A stretch of DNA of 64,000 nt. Origin: Clostridiales bacterium. Lineage in GTDB: Bacteria; Bacillota; Clostridia; Christensenellales; Aristaeellaceae. Positions 15,948-23,794 of the stretch are shown piece after piece. The notes beneath the pieces were generated by a model. That model ran no database searches, was not told the origin of the DNA, and worked only from the letters and a program-made list of their open reading frames with translations. The stretch is from the NCBI GenBank assembly GCA_015056315.1, contig SVGN01000006.1, positions 35,076-99,075 on the forward strand, in the 5' to 3' direction. Position 1 is the first letter of the stretch. Every line of letters starts with the position of its first letter. The translations under genes were made by a program, and so were the position numbers.

Positions 15948-17396
15948 ATATTCATCAAATACACATACCAAGACTGGGAGAGTACCCCGGCAGCGCAGCG
16001 CACCGAGCTGCTGGAGAAGATCATCAAGGATTACAAGAACAGCCCCGATTTTCGGCAAGCAGCCGTTGCCAATTCCTACTGGATGAACGAGGGAAAGAAG
16101 ATCGACGAAAAGTATATCCTCTCCCCGAAAGCCATCAATCACGGCGACCCCAAAACCGGCACAGTAACTAAGCATGTGCATCTTACTCCCGTAGTGGGCA
16201 ACCGCATTTCCTGCGATTTCTACCAGCGTTTTGTAACCCACCGGGCGCAGTACAGCCTTTCTCATGGTGTTCTGATCGACGGCAAGCCCAGCGCACAGAG
16301 CATGGGTGTAGGCTTCGATAACGCCGTGGCTACCGCTGCCCAATATGCACAGGTTCACGGTGTGTGCTGGGGCTACTGGAACCACGACCATCTGGAGCTG
16401 TTCCCCGCCTATGAGGATGCTCTTTCCGGCTTCGTTGCCCTGCTGGATGAGCGCAACAGCCAGCCGATGGTCGGCATTCGCTTCTGGCAGATCGACAAAG
16501 ACCGCCCCATGTGGGTGCAGCTCTATGAGCCGGACGGCATGACCGAGTACCGCAAGCCCAAAGATGCACAGCATCTGATCCCGTACAAGGCAAAACAGGC
16601 ATATTACAGCAAGGGCTACAAAGATGCAGCCGGGTCTGTGATCACCGAAACCGGCAATTATTCTGCCCTGCCGGTTGTTCCCCTGTTCGCCAACAAGCAG
16701 CATCGATCCACCCTGACCACCGCCATCAAGTGCAAGATTGATGCATACGATGTGATTACCTCCGATTTTGCCGATAATCTGGAAAAGACCAACGAAATTT
16801 ATTGGGTGCTGAATAACTTCGGCGGGTCTACTTCGGAGATCGTCAATATGATGGAAACCATCAACGAGCTGAAAGTGGTAGCCAACATCAGCGACGGCAC
16901 AGGCAGCAGCAGCGCAGAGCCGAAGTCCTTTGAAGTCCCCTATGCTGCCCGGAGCCAAGCCGTTGCCCTGCTGACCGAAACCCTGCACGACGATGCTATG
17001 GTGGTCAATCTGAAGGAGATCACCGGCGGGAGCCTGACCAACGTTGCTATCGAAGTAGCATTCACCCGCATGGATTTGGGAGCCGACGAGCTGGAATGGG
17101 AGGTTTTTACCTTCGTGCAGCATCTTCTTGCGCTGGCGGGAATCCAGACCGAAAACATCACGTTCAAGCGCAGCCGTCTGTTCAATACGGCGGAAACCAT
17201 CCAAGAGATTTACACCATGCGCAACGATATCTCCCAGAGGAAAGCCCTTGCGCTGAATCCTCTTATCACCAATGATGAGATTGATCAAATCATGCAGGAA
17301 TCCGCACAGGAAGCAGCAGCCCGCCGGGAGATGGAAGCCATTGCTGCAGCCGTGGATGAGACCATGACCGAGGAAGATTCTTTCGGGCAGCGATGA
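15948..17396 (+). CDS. Phage portal protein, SPP1-like family (ATA start)
   Basis: About 482 residues from the codon nine bases behind AAGGAG. That codon is ATA, followed by FIKYTYQDWE, a normal portal N-terminus. The first ATG is 45 codons further in (16083) and would remove part of the conserved N-terminal region. Typical segments are NRISCDFYQRFVTHRAQYSL and later NTAETIQEIYTMRNDISQRK. The portal forms the dodecameric DNA gate of the capsid. The upstream spacer GGAGTGATCCACC closely resembles GGAGTGACCCGCC before the ATG of the previous gene, supporting ATA as the intended start position. It is the last rightward gene. Confidence 0.75.
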   Translation: MFIKYTYQDWESTPAAQRTELLEKIIKDYKNSPDFRQAAVANSYWMNEGKKIDEKYILSPKAINHGDPKTGTVTKHVHLTPVVGNRISCDFYQRFVTHRAQYSLSHGVLIDGKPSAQSMGVGFDNAVATAAQYAQVHGVCWGYWNHDHLELFPAYEDALSGFVALLDERNSQPMVGIRFWQIDKDRPMWVQLYEPDGMTEYRKPKDAQHLIPYKAKQAYYSKGYKDAAGSVITETGNYSALPVVPLFANKQHRSTLTTAIKCKIDAYDVITSDFADNLEKTNEIYWVLNNFGGSTSEIVNMMETINELKVVANISDGTGSSSAEPKSFEVPYAARSQAVALLTETLHDDAMVVNLKEITGGSLTNVAIEVAFTRMDLGADELEWEVFTFVQHLLALAGIQTENITFKRSRLFNTAETIQEIYTMRNDISQRKALALNPLITNDEIDQIMQESAQEAAARREMEAIAAAVDETMTEEDSFGQR

Positions 17397-17423
17397 ATCA
17401 GCGAGGAAAGAATCGGTTTCCCG

Positions 17424-17457
17424 AATCAAAAAGGGGAGGGCTTGCGCTCTCCCCTTT
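17424..17457 (-). terminator. Hairpin terminator between convergent genes
   Basis: The stem around AAAGGGGAG / CTCCCCTTT is followed by TTTTTGATT on the minus strand. It ends the minus-strand pair and probably also blocks portal read-through. Confidence 0.65.
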
Positions 17458-17486
17458 GGTGTGGTATAATATCTGTGCTGTTCCCT

Positions 17487-17651
17487 TTAGTTAAGGGGCT
17501 GTCCTTCGTCGGTCTGCTCACCGGCGGAGGCTTTTTCTTTTTCGGCCTGTACGGCTTCCCAGATGCGGTAGATCGTGTCAGCGTCCGGGACTTCGTTCTT
17601 CGGGAACCGGATGGTAATGTTGCCGTTGTCAATGTAAATCGTAACCGCCAT
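17487..17651 (-). CDS. Small phage/ICE protein, unknown
   Basis: A 54-residue acidic protein (MAVTIYIDNGNITIRFPKNE, then DADTIYRIWEAVQAEKEK) starts at ATG at 17651, seven bases after GGGAGG. It follows the 89-residue gene by 14 bases and shares its promoter. Coding character is good but the family is not recognised. Confidence 0.6.
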   Translation of the reverse strand: MAVTIYIDNGNITIRFPKNEVPDADTIYRIWEAVQAEKEKASAGEQTDEGQPLN

Positions 17652-17665
17652 GTGCTTTTCCTCCC

Positions 17666-17935
17666 TTACGCAATGGTCAACCGGTGGCTGGTGGTGGTCT
17701 TGGTGAACTGGGCTGCAACCTCTGGCATGGCTTTCTTCAGGGCGGTGGTGTCCACCCGGCTGCTGCTGACCGCCTTGTAGGTGATCTTGAACGCCCCTGC
17801 AATGATCTGTTCCTGATCCCCCATAGCTGCCTTGATAGCGTCCTTCAGGCTATCAATTTCGGCTTCCAGTTCGTCCTGCATCCGCTGAAGCTCTTTCAGC
17901 TCCATAACCTTGGCTTCCATTTCCTTGATACTCAT
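17666..17935 (-). CDS. Conserved phage/ICE coiled-coil protein, unknown
   Basis: An 89-residue protein: a helical N-terminal half (KVMELKELQRMQDELEAEID) and a small beta C-terminal half with FKITYKAVSSSRVDTTALKK. The pattern 'helical leader, then W/Y-K-x-V-x-S-S-R-x-D-T-x-x-L-K' recurs in small proteins of Clostridia phages and conjugative elements, but its role is not known to me. It starts 58 bases downstream of a promoter whose spacer contains the palindrome ACTAACGTTAGT, so the ribbon-helix-helix protein encoded opposite may control it. Confidence 0.65.
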   Translation of the reverse strand: MSIKEMEAKVMELKELQRMQDELEAEIDSLKDAIKAAMGDQEQIIAGAFKITYKAVSSSRVDTTALKKAMPEVAAQFTKTTTSHRLTIA

Positions 17936-17993
17936 TCGGTAAAACCCCTTTCAACGGTGATTCAGCGGGGAAAGATCCCCGGCTGATGGATAT

Positions 17994-18042
17994 AGTATAA
18001 CAGACTAACGTTAGTACATCAATAGAAAGGTATAACGTTAGT
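17994..18042 (-). promoter_or_regulatory. Leftward promoter with palindromic operator
   Basis: On the minus strand TTGATG (18017-18022), a 17-base spacer and TATACT (17994-17999) form a promoter. The perfect palindrome ACTAACGTTAGT (18004-18015) fills the spacer. A partial copy, AACGTTAGT, lies at 18034-18042. Confidence 0.65.
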
Positions 18043-18062
18043 CTTACGATATTGTTACGAAT

Positions 18063-18101
18063 GTACTAACAGTAGACAAACAAGCAGACTTGTGTTAGAA
18101 T
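18063..18101 (+). promoter_or_regulatory. Rightward promoter with operator half-site
   Basis: TAGACA (18073-18078), 17 bases and TAGAAT (18096-18101) precede the ribbon-helix-helix gene. GTACTAACAGTAG (18063-18075) overlaps the -35 box and resembles the palindrome in the opposing promoter, as expected for autoregulation. Confidence 0.55.
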
Positions 18102-18121
18102 ATAGAAAAGGGGGTGAAAGC

Positions 18122-18328
18122 ATGGCGGTAAACCAAAAGAGAACCGACCAAAAGAGAGCTTTCAACGAAAAGGCATATGATCGCTTGGCAATTACCATTC
18201 CAAAGGGGCAGAAAGCTGCCGTCGAAGATCACGCAGCCGGGCGGGGCTTCTCCATCAATGGGCTGGTAAACTATCTTCTCCGTGTTGATATGGGCATTCC
18301 GGCGGAGGAATGGAAAGCCAAAGAATAG
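18122..18328 (+). CDS. Arc-like ribbon-helix-helix regulator
   Basis: The 68-residue protein matches small Arc/CopG-type DNA-binding proteins: a basic arm, a beta strand YDRLAITIPKGQKAAVEDHA, then a second helix FSINGLVNYLLRVDMGI. Such dimers bind short palindromes. I chose the ATG behind AAAGGGGGTG. The palindrome ACTAACGTTAGT and related half-sites lie in the divergent control region upstream, so it probably represses both its own gene and the minus-strand pair. No toxin gene is adjacent, so an antitoxin role is less likely. Confidence 0.75.
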   Translation: MAVNQKRTDQKRAFNEKAYDRLAITIPKGQKAAVEDHAAGRGFSINGLVNYLLRVDMGIPAEEWKAKE

Positions 18329-18337
18329 CACCCACAC

Positions 18338-18375
18338 AAAGCCTCTCATAAACGCCTCTGAGGGGCTTTCTTTTG
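18338..18375 (+). terminator. Terminator after the ribbon-helix-helix gene
   Basis: The 11-bp stem AAAGCCTCTCA / TGAGGGGCTTT (one G-U pair) is followed by CTTTT. Confidence 0.7.
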
Positions 18376-18571
18376 CCCTTGCTTCCCTGCCGGGTGTAAT
18401 CCTCCGCCCAGCCAGCAGAAACGAAAATAAAGGGCATTCTGGGCTGTTAACATATGTTAATGTTTTCGCCTATATAGGGAACCTTACAAAACCTTACTAT
18501 ATGCCCGTGGAGCCTTTCGGGAGGCACGGCGAATCAGCGGGGAAAAATACTCAAAAATACTGAATTTTGAC

Positions 18572-18603
18572 CACCACAATTTATACCACAACCGATACCA
18601 CAA
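18572..18603. promoter_or_regulatory. Three 12-bp-spaced boxes, probable integrase arm sites (right)
   Basis: CACCACAA (18572-18579), TACCACAA (18584-18591) and TACCACAA (18596-18603) are spaced exactly 12 bases apart. The same box and spacing occur near the left end at 7193-7212. Confidence 0.6.
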
Positions 18604-18721
18604 TGGCGGTTTTTTTCGGTGGTATTGGATGATATCTGGAGAGCAGGAAAACGGGCTTTTCCGTGCTGCTGCTTGGATTACAGATCACACCATAACGCAC
18701 CGTGATTTTGAACAAGGAAAA

Positions 18722-18747
18722 TTCGAATCCCACCGTCTCCGCCACAC
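18722..18747 (+). repeat. Attachment site core, right (attR)
   Basis: It is an exact copy of the last 26 bases of the attL core (tRNA-Ser T arm, acceptor strand and CCA plus three bases). No 5' half of the tRNA lies in front of it. Confidence 0.85.
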
Positions 18748-18779
18748 GCCTTGCAGCATAACGGCTGCAAGGCTTTTTT
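18748..18779 (+). terminator. Terminator, presumably the ancestral tRNA-Ser terminator
   Basis: GCCTTGCAGC / GCTGCAAGGC followed by TTTTTT directly abuts the right attachment core. Confidence 0.85.
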
Positions 18780-18929
18780 GTTGCAAAAAAGTTTGCGCCG
18801 CACCGAATGATCGGCTCCCCATGCCCAGACCCGCGGGCATGGCTTGCTGCCTGCTTGTTTTGGCGTGCTCATCTCCGCTCGTTTTCTCCGCACATCTATT
18901 ATAGCGCAAAACCCGCCCCATGAACAGTC

Positions 18930-18957
18930 TTGTCATTCACCTGCGATACTGTACAAT
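18930..18957 (+). promoter_or_regulatory. Promoter of the S41 peptidase gene
   Basis: TTGTCA, 16-base spacer, TACAAT; the start codon is 50 bases downstream. Confidence 0.6.
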
Positions 18958-19006
18958 ATCGGTAGCAAAGGCTTCAAACTGCACGGCATCAAGGAGGTAT
19001 GCAGCC

Positions 19007-19930
19007 ATGAACAAAGCAGATATGATCTACGACCTTTCCTCCCTGTGGGCGGTAACAAAAGAGATCTTCCCCTACTTCGACCGCCTGCAGCTCGATTGGG
19101 ATGAGCAGTACCGAATCTGCCTTGAGAAGCTTCTCGTGGTAGATGACGAGGGCGATTTCCATCGGCTCTTAACGGCATTCATGGAAAGCCTGCAGGATGG
19201 TCACAGCAAATACTACCCTCCGGCTGCGTACCGAAAACCGAAGGCCTATGTTCCTCCCGAGCCGCCCTCCTTCACCGTCGCTGATGGCGTTTTGACCATC
19301 AGGCTCAACGAATTCATGAAGGATCACACGCCCTATGTAAAGCACCTGCTGGAAACGACCTCCGGGCTATCGTTGGTGCGCCTGGATATACGCAGCAACA
19401 TCGGCGGCAATACCTACTATGCCGCAAAGGTGGCTGAGCTGTTCATCTCCGGAACATTTGAAAGCTGCCAGAAGTGGACGCAGGCGCAAACCGCCATCGC
19501 CACCGCCGGTGCAAGCCAGCTGGTCTGTTACAGCGAAGAGGAGATCGCCCGGTGTATCCGGGATGGGATGTTTACCCAAGAGGCGATCGCCGATGCCAAA
19601 AGCACCATGAACCGCACCAAATACGAAACCTATACCTCCACCCACGGCGCAGAAGGGCAGCGCGCGCTCTATGAGGGGCCTTTGCAGCTCCTGATCTCCC
19701 GCAGCACCATGTCCGCCGCGGAAGACTTTACCGCTATGTTCAAAAACACCCGGCGGGCCACTTTGATCGGCCAGCCGACCTACGGCTCCACCGGCACCCC
19801 GTGCATGATCCCGCTTCGCTGCGGCGGTCGGGCGCAGGTGGTTTCGGTCGGCTACCGTTTGCCGGATGGGACCGAGTTCATCGGTAAGGGCATCCTGCCC
19901 GATATCGAAACGGATGCAGCTTCTGTATAG
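19007..19930 (+). CDS. S41 family peptidase-like protein
   Basis: The 307-residue protein has the C-terminal-processing-peptidase fold. LVRLDIRSNIGGNTYYAAKV carries the oxyanion loop and LLISRSTMSAAEDFTAMFKN the catalytic Ser in its S-A-A-E context. GQPTYGSTGTP and GILPDIETD are typical C-terminal segments. There is no signal peptide and no PDZ domain, so it probably acts in the cytoplasm, unlike classical CtpA. The ATG at 19007 has AGGAGG nine bases upstream. It is monocistronic. Substrate unknown. Confidence 0.85.
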   Translation: MNKADMIYDLSSLWAVTKEIFPYFDRLQLDWDEQYRICLEKLLVVDDEGDFHRLLTAFMESLQDGHSKYYPPAAYRKPKAYVPPEPPSFTVADGVLTIRLNEFMKDHTPYVKHLLETTSGLSLVRLDIRSNIGGNTYYAAKVAELFISGTFESCQKWTQAQTAIATAGASQLVCYSEEEIARCIRDGMFTQEAIADAKSTMNRTKYETYTSTHGAEGQRALYEGPLQLLISRSTMSAAEDFTAMFKNTRRATLIGQPTYGSTGTPCMIPLRCGGRAQVVSVGYRLPDGTEFIGKGILPDIETDAASV

Positions 19931-20025
19931 CCTGCAAAACAAGCGTACTTCCACGTGCGTCAGCAAGCCGCAAAGCTGCGCTCTCCGCTGCTGCGAGCCG
20001 CATCCCTTCTCCCCTGCCCCGCTGT

Positions 20026-20952
20026 TTACACCCCGAACATCCGCCGCAGGTACTCCACCCGCTCCCGGATCATCCGCTGGGTGGTGGGTGCTTTGAAGAC
20101 CGTATCAAAGCCATGCATGGCCCCGGGCACTTCTTCAAGCACGGCCTCGATGCCCTCCTTCTCCAGCAGGGCGGCGTAGAGCACGCCGTCGTCGTGCAGG
20201 CAATCGAACTCCGCCACCTCGATGTAGGCAGACGGCAGCCCCGCATGGCTCTCCGCCTCCACGGGGCTGCGGTAGGCAAGGGGCATATCGGCAGGGCCCG
20301 GGTCGATCAGCGGCCCCACCTTTTTGGAGAGGGTGGAATTCCACATGGGCGTATCGGTAAAGCGGCGGCAGGATTCGCTGTTGCCCCGGCCATCCAGCCA
20401 GGGGTATACCAGCAACTGGAACAGAGGCCCCACCGCTGCACCCCGATCCCTCGCCATCAGGCAGCAGGTGACCGCCAGAGTGCCGCCTGCGCTGTCGCCG
20501 GTGATGCCGATCCTATCCCGCCGGATGCCCAACGCATCCGCATGATCGTACACCCAGCAAAGCGCCGCATAGCAATCCTCCTGCGGCACCGGGAAGGGAT
20601 GCGCCGGGGCCAGCCGGTAGCGAACATAGATCACCTTGCAGCAGGCTTCCTTTGCATAGGTCATGGCCAGGCGGAAGTGGCTGTTGGAGCCCTCGAACAC
20701 AAAGCCGCCGCCGTGGATGTAGAAAAGGCAGGGCGCAGGCTCCTTCAGCCCCGCCGGAGTAAGGATGTACAGCCCGATCTCTCCGCCCTGATATCCGGGG
20801 ATGGTTTTCTCCTCCACCGCCAGTTCGGGATCCCGAAACAGAAAGCCCGGGGTCTTCATATGCCGCTGCGCCAGCTGCACAAAGCGGCGGCCGATGGGCG
20901 GCGCAAACAAATTGAACGGAAAGAATTCCTTGCTGATGGGGTATTTGCCCAT
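20026..20952 (-). CDS. Alpha/beta hydrolase, hormone-sensitive-lipase-like esterase
   Basis: The 308-residue protein has the HSL-family signature: oxyanion motif YIHGGGFVFEG, nucleophile elbow GDSAGG, Asp in EFDCLHDDG and His in GAMHGFD. It probably hydrolyses short-chain esters in the cytoplasm. The ATG at 20952 is preceded by GGAGGG. The same frame stays open upstream, across the antisense strand of glf, but that extension has no protein character. The gene is divergent from glf, and each has its own sigma-70 promoter in the roughly 200-base gap. Confidence 0.9.
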   Translation of the reverse strand: MGKYPISKEFFPFNLFAPPIGRRFVQLAQRHMKTPGFLFRDPELAVEEKTIPGYQGGEIGLYILTPAGLKEPAPCLFYIHGGGFVFEGSNSHFRLAMTYAKEACCKVIYVRYRLAPAHPFPVPQEDCYAALCWVYDHADALGIRRDRIGITGDSAGGTLAVTCCLMARDRGAAVGPLFQLLVYPWLDGRGNSESCRRFTDTPMWNSTLSKKVGPLIDPGPADMPLAYRSPVEAESHAGLPSAYIEVAEFDCLHDDGVLYAALLEKEGIEAVLEEVPGAMHGFDTVFKAPTTQRMIRERVEYLRRMFGV

Positions 20953-21004
20953 GGTTTTTCCCTCCTGCCCGTGCAGCAGGCGCTGCACAGCATCTGTTGC
21001 ATAC

Positions 21005-21033
21005 ATTATAATAGCGCATCGGCGTATGGTCAA
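21005..21033 (-). promoter_or_regulatory. Promoter of the esterase gene
   Basis: On the minus strand TTGACC, 17-base spacer, TATAAT. Confidence 0.7.
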
Positions 21034-21078
21034 TGCGGAGGGGCCGCTGCGCCCCGCACCATTCTCTATGCATTCCGT

Positions 21079-21107
21079 TTCCCACAGCGGCGCAAGTATG
21101 GTATAAT
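21079..21107 (+). promoter_or_regulatory. Promoter of glf
   Basis: TTCCCA, 17-base spacer, TATAAT, 44 bases before the glf start. Confidence 0.55.
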
Positions 21108-21150
21108 GGAAAAACCAACCGGGAGAACTCATCTGTATGGAGGCTGCAAG

Positions 21151-22242
21151 ATGTACGATTATCTCATCGTGGGTGCGGGGCTGTACGGCGCGGTATGCGC
21201 CCGGGAGCTGACCGACCGGGGCAAGCGCTGCCTGGTCATAGACCGGCGCAGCCACATTGCCGGGAATACCTATACCGAGCAGGTATCCGGCATCCATGTG
21301 CACAAATACGGTGCGCATATCTTCCATACCAAAGACGAAGAGGTGTGGCAGTATGTGAACCGCTTTGCCACCTTCAACCACTACATCAACAGCCCTGTGG
21401 CCGTCTATGGGGATGAGCTGTACAACCTGCCCTTCAACATGAACACCTTCTCCAAAATGTGGGGCATCCGCACCCCTGCGGAGGCAAAGGCAAAGATCGC
21501 ACAACAGGTGGCAGAGCTGGGCATCACCCAGCCCCAAAACCTGGAGGAGCAGGCGCTGAGCCTGGTGGGCCGGGATGTATACACCAAGCTGGTAAAGAGC
21601 TACACCGAAAAACAGTGGGGCCGGGATTGCCGGGAGCTGCCCGCTTTCATCATCAAGCGGCTGCCCTGCCGCTTCACCTACGATAATAATTACTTCAACG
21701 ACCCCCATCAGGGCATCCCCACGGAGGGCTACACCGCTATGGCGGCCAATCTGCTGGCGGGCGTGGAGGTACGCCTGGGTGTGGATTTTCACCGGCTCAT
21801 CCGCTCGGAGCCGCAGATCGCCCGCAGGATCATCTACACCGGCTGCATCGACGAATACTTCGGCTACCGGCTGGGGGCGCTGCGCTACCGCTCCCTGCGC
21901 TTCGAGACCCAGGAGCTGCCGGAGGAGAACCATCAGGGCAATGCGGTGGTCAACTATACCGGGCCGGAGGTGCCCTACACCCGCGTCATCGAACACAAGC
22001 ACTTCGCCTTCGGTACCCAGCCCACCACCGTCATCACCCGGGAGTACCCCTGCGAGTGGCAGCCCGGGCAGGAGCCCTATTACCCCATCAACGACGAGGA
22101 AAACAACGCCCTCTATGCTGCCTACCGGCAGCTGGCCGAGGCTGAGGGGAATGTGCATTTCGGCGGTCGGCTGGGCCAGTACCGCTACTACGATATGGAT
22201 CAGGTGATCCGCACAGCGCTGGATGATGTACAGACGCTGTAA
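21151..22242 (+). CDS. glf: UDP-galactopyranose mutase
   Basis: The 363-residue flavoprotein begins MYDYLIVGAGLYGAVCAREL, the FAD-binding GxGxxG motif, and continues with IDRRSHIAGNTYTE and YGAHIFHT, hallmarks of Glf. Further conserved segments are YTEKQWGRD, RLPCRFTYDNNYF and the C-terminal GRLGQYRYYDMDQVI. The enzyme interconverts UDP-galactopyranose and UDP-galactofuranose, supplying galactofuranose for surface polysaccharides. GGAGG lies six bases before the ATG. Length is normal. The window also carries a YtfQRT/YjfF-type transporter, whose E. coli relative imports galactofuranose. Confidence 0.96.
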   Translation: MYDYLIVGAGLYGAVCARELTDRGKRCLVIDRRSHIAGNTYTEQVSGIHVHKYGAHIFHTKDEEVWQYVNRFATFNHYINSPVAVYGDELYNLPFNMNTFSKMWGIRTPAEAKAKIAQQVAELGITQPQNLEEQALSLVGRDVYTKLVKSYTEKQWGRDCRELPAFIIKRLPCRFTYDNNYFNDPHQGIPTEGYTAMAANLLAGVEVRLGVDFHRLIRSEPQIARRIIYTGCIDEYFGYRLGALRYRSLRFETQELPEENHQGNAVVNYTGPEVPYTRVIEHKHFAFGTQPTTVITREYPCEWQPGQEPYYPINDEENNALYAAYRQLAEAEGNVHFGGRLGQYRYYDMDQVIRTALDDVQTL

Positions 22243-22522
22243 AACGCATTCCCCATGCAGGGCCTGCCCCATCGGGCAGGCCCTCAGGCTGTTGATAAAC
22301 CCATACTTTTCGATCAAAGCCGCACATCTTGCACCTTCGGTGCTCGCTGTGCTTGCGGGAAAACGCTGCGGCGCAAGGTTTGTGGGCTCTGCCCACACCC
22401 GGCAGGGGGATGATCCCCCTGCACCCCACACTTTGTCGACAACCTGAGGGCCTGCCTCATCGGGCAGGCCCTGCTTTCCTTCTGCATGCCTATGCACCGC
22501 CCCAAAGCAGCCGCCGCCCGGC
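22243..22522. other. Intergenic stretch occupied by a repeat element
   Basis: It contains only the 217-bp inverted-repeat element at 22258-22474 and the approach to the malic enzyme promoter. The outer hairpins may also act as terminators for glf. Confidence 0.6.
22258..22474. repeat. MITE-like element with 43-bp terminal inverted repeats
   Basis: Left arm 22258-22299 and right arm 22432-22474 are inverted copies with about six mismatches. Each arm itself contains a GGGCCTGCC / GGCAGGCCC hairpin. The interior (about 22315-22425) is a reverse copy of the repeat units at 26613-26887. No coding capacity is seen. Confidence 0.7.
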
Positions 22523-22552
22523 TTGACAAAGCAGAACCGGGCTTTGTATAAT
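22523..22552 (+). promoter_or_regulatory. Promoter of the malic enzyme gene
   Basis: TTGACA, 18-base spacer, TATAAT; both boxes are consensus. Confidence 0.75.
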
Positions 22553-22592
22553 ATCCGCTGGATATTTCAGTATACATATCGAGGTGAATGGT

Positions 22593-23780
22593 ATGGACCT
22601 CCGTCAGGAATCCCTGAAGAAGCATTACGAGTGGGGCGGCAAGCTGGAGATCGCCGTCCGGGCCACGGTGCAGGATAAGGAATCCCTCTCTCTGGCCTAC
22701 ACGCCCGGCGTTGCCGAGCCCTGCATGGTTATTCATGAGGATGTGGAAAAATCCTACGAGCTTACCCGCCGCCACAATCTGGTGGCCGTCATCACCGACG
22801 GTACCGCCGTGCTGGGGCTGGGCGATATCGGCCCCGAGGCCGGTATGCCGGTCATGGAGGGCAAGTGTGTGCTGTTCAAGGAGTTTGCCGGGGTGGATGC
22901 CATTCCCCTGTGCCTCAAGAGCACCGATGTGGATGAGCTGGTACGCACCATCTACCTGCTCTCCGGCAGCTTTGGCGGCATCAATCTGGAGGATATCGCC
23001 GCCCCCCGCTGCTTCGAGATCGAGCGCAGGCTCAAGGAGATCTGCGACATTCCCGTTTTCCACGACGACCAGCATGGCACCGCCGTGGTGGTGGCCGCTG
23101 CGCTGTACAACGCCGCCCGGCTGACGGGCAGGCAGCTTTCCGAAATGACCTGCGTCATCAACGGCGCAGGCGCTGCGGGCTGCGCCATTGCCAACCTGCT
23201 GCTGAATTTCGGCATCGGTGAGCTGATCCTGGTGGATAAGCAGGGCATCCTCTACGAGGGCTGCGAGGGCATGAACCCCGCCCAGCAGGCGCTGTGCCAA
23301 AGATGCAACCGCAGCCTGTGCAAGGGAACCCTGGCCGATGCCATGCGCGGCGCGGATGTATTCGTGGGTGTCAGCAGGCCCGGCCTGGTGACCGAGGACA
23401 TGGTACGCTTCATGGCCAAGGATCCCATCGTGCTGGCTATGGCCAACCCGGTGCCGGAGATCATGCCCGAGGCGGCCATCAACGCAGGGGCCAAGGTGGT
23501 GGGCACCGGCCGCAGCGATTACGGCAACCAGATCAACAACGTGCTGGCCTTCCCCGGCATTTTCCGGGGCGCGCTGGATGTACGTGCCCGGGATATCACC
23601 GAGGAGATGAAGGTAGCCGCAGCCTATGCCATCGCCGGTCTGGTCAGCGACGAGGAGCTGGCTCCCGGCTACATACTGCCCCAGGCCTTCGACCCCCGGG
23701 TGGGCAAGACCGTTGCCCGGGCCGTGGCCAAAGCCGCAGTGGAATGCGGCGTAGCCCGGCTGCCGCTCAGGGAGGAATAA
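22593..23780 (+). CDS. Malic enzyme (NAD(P)-dependent, decarboxylating)
   Basis: The 395-residue protein is a short bacterial malic enzyme. [11 protein letters not shown] carries the catalytic Tyr, [18 protein letters not shown] and the metal site [16 protein letters not shown] follow, and [15 protein letters not shown] is the NAD(P)-binding loop. [10 protein letters not shown] and [13 protein letters not shown] are diagnostic. It converts malate to pyruvate and CO2, linking C4 acids to fermentation. The ATG at 22593 follows GAGGTGAATGGT; an in-frame GTG nine bases earlier lies within that site. It is monocistronic with its own promoter and terminator. Confidence 0.95.
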   Translation: MDLRQESLKKHYEWGGKLEIAVRATVQDKESLSLAYTPGVAEPCMVIHEDVEKSYELTRRHNLVAVITDGTAVLGLGDIGPEAGMPVMEGKCVLFKEFAGVDAIPLCLKSTDVDELVRTIYLLSGSFGGINLEDIAAPRCFEIERRLKEICDIPVFHDDQHGTAVVVAAALYNAARLTGRQLSEMTCVINGAGAAGCAIANLLLNFGIGELILVDKQGILYEGCEGMNPAQQALCQRCNRSLCKGTLADAMRGADVFVGVSRPGLVTEDMVRFMAKDPIVLAMANPVPEIMPEAAINAGAKVVGTGRSDYGNQINNVLAFPGIFRGALDVRARDITEEMKVAAAYAIAGLVSDEELAPGYILPQAFDPRVGKTVARAVAKAAVECGVARLPLREE

Positions 23781-23794
23781 AAACGCATATGCCG

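Larger units (their letters stand above)
7108..18747. mobile_element. 11.6-kb integrated phage-derived element in tRNA-Ser
   Basis: It is bounded by a 26-bp direct repeat derived from tRNA-Ser. It carries a tyrosine integrase and CI-like repressor (minus strand), and divergent excisionase-like, replication, resolvase, tail, regulator and portal genes. It has only three virion genes and no terminase, major capsid, tape measure, holin or lysin. It is either a heavily deleted prophage or a satellite that depends on a helper. Repeated TACCACAA boxes near both ends fit integrase arm sites. Confidence 0.85.
18376..19006. other. Gene-free right end of the element and flank
   Basis: It holds the palindrome TTAACATATGTTAA (18447-18460), three CCACAA boxes (18572-18603), the right attachment core (18722-18747), the original tRNA-Ser terminator (18748-18779) and the promoter of the S41 peptidase gene. 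No credible gene is present. Confidence 0.6.

Noticed and set aside
10399..17396. Diversity-generating retroelement as explanation for the altered start codons
   Set aside because: No reverse transcriptase or template/variable repeat pair is visible, and the changes are single third-base substitutions in separate genes.
18122..18328. Toxin-antitoxin module
   Set aside because: The ribbon-helix-helix protein has no adjacent RelE/ParE-, Fic- or other toxin-like gene on either side.
22258..22474. Possible CRISPR-like repeat structure
   Set aside because: There are only two arms, in inverted orientation, and no spacer series; nothing in the window has CRISPR periodicity and no cas gene is present.
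20953..22497. Long N-terminal extension of the esterase frame across the antisense strand of glf
   Set aside because: The extension has no protein family character, and a strong ribosome binding site and promoter lie directly before the ATG at 20952.
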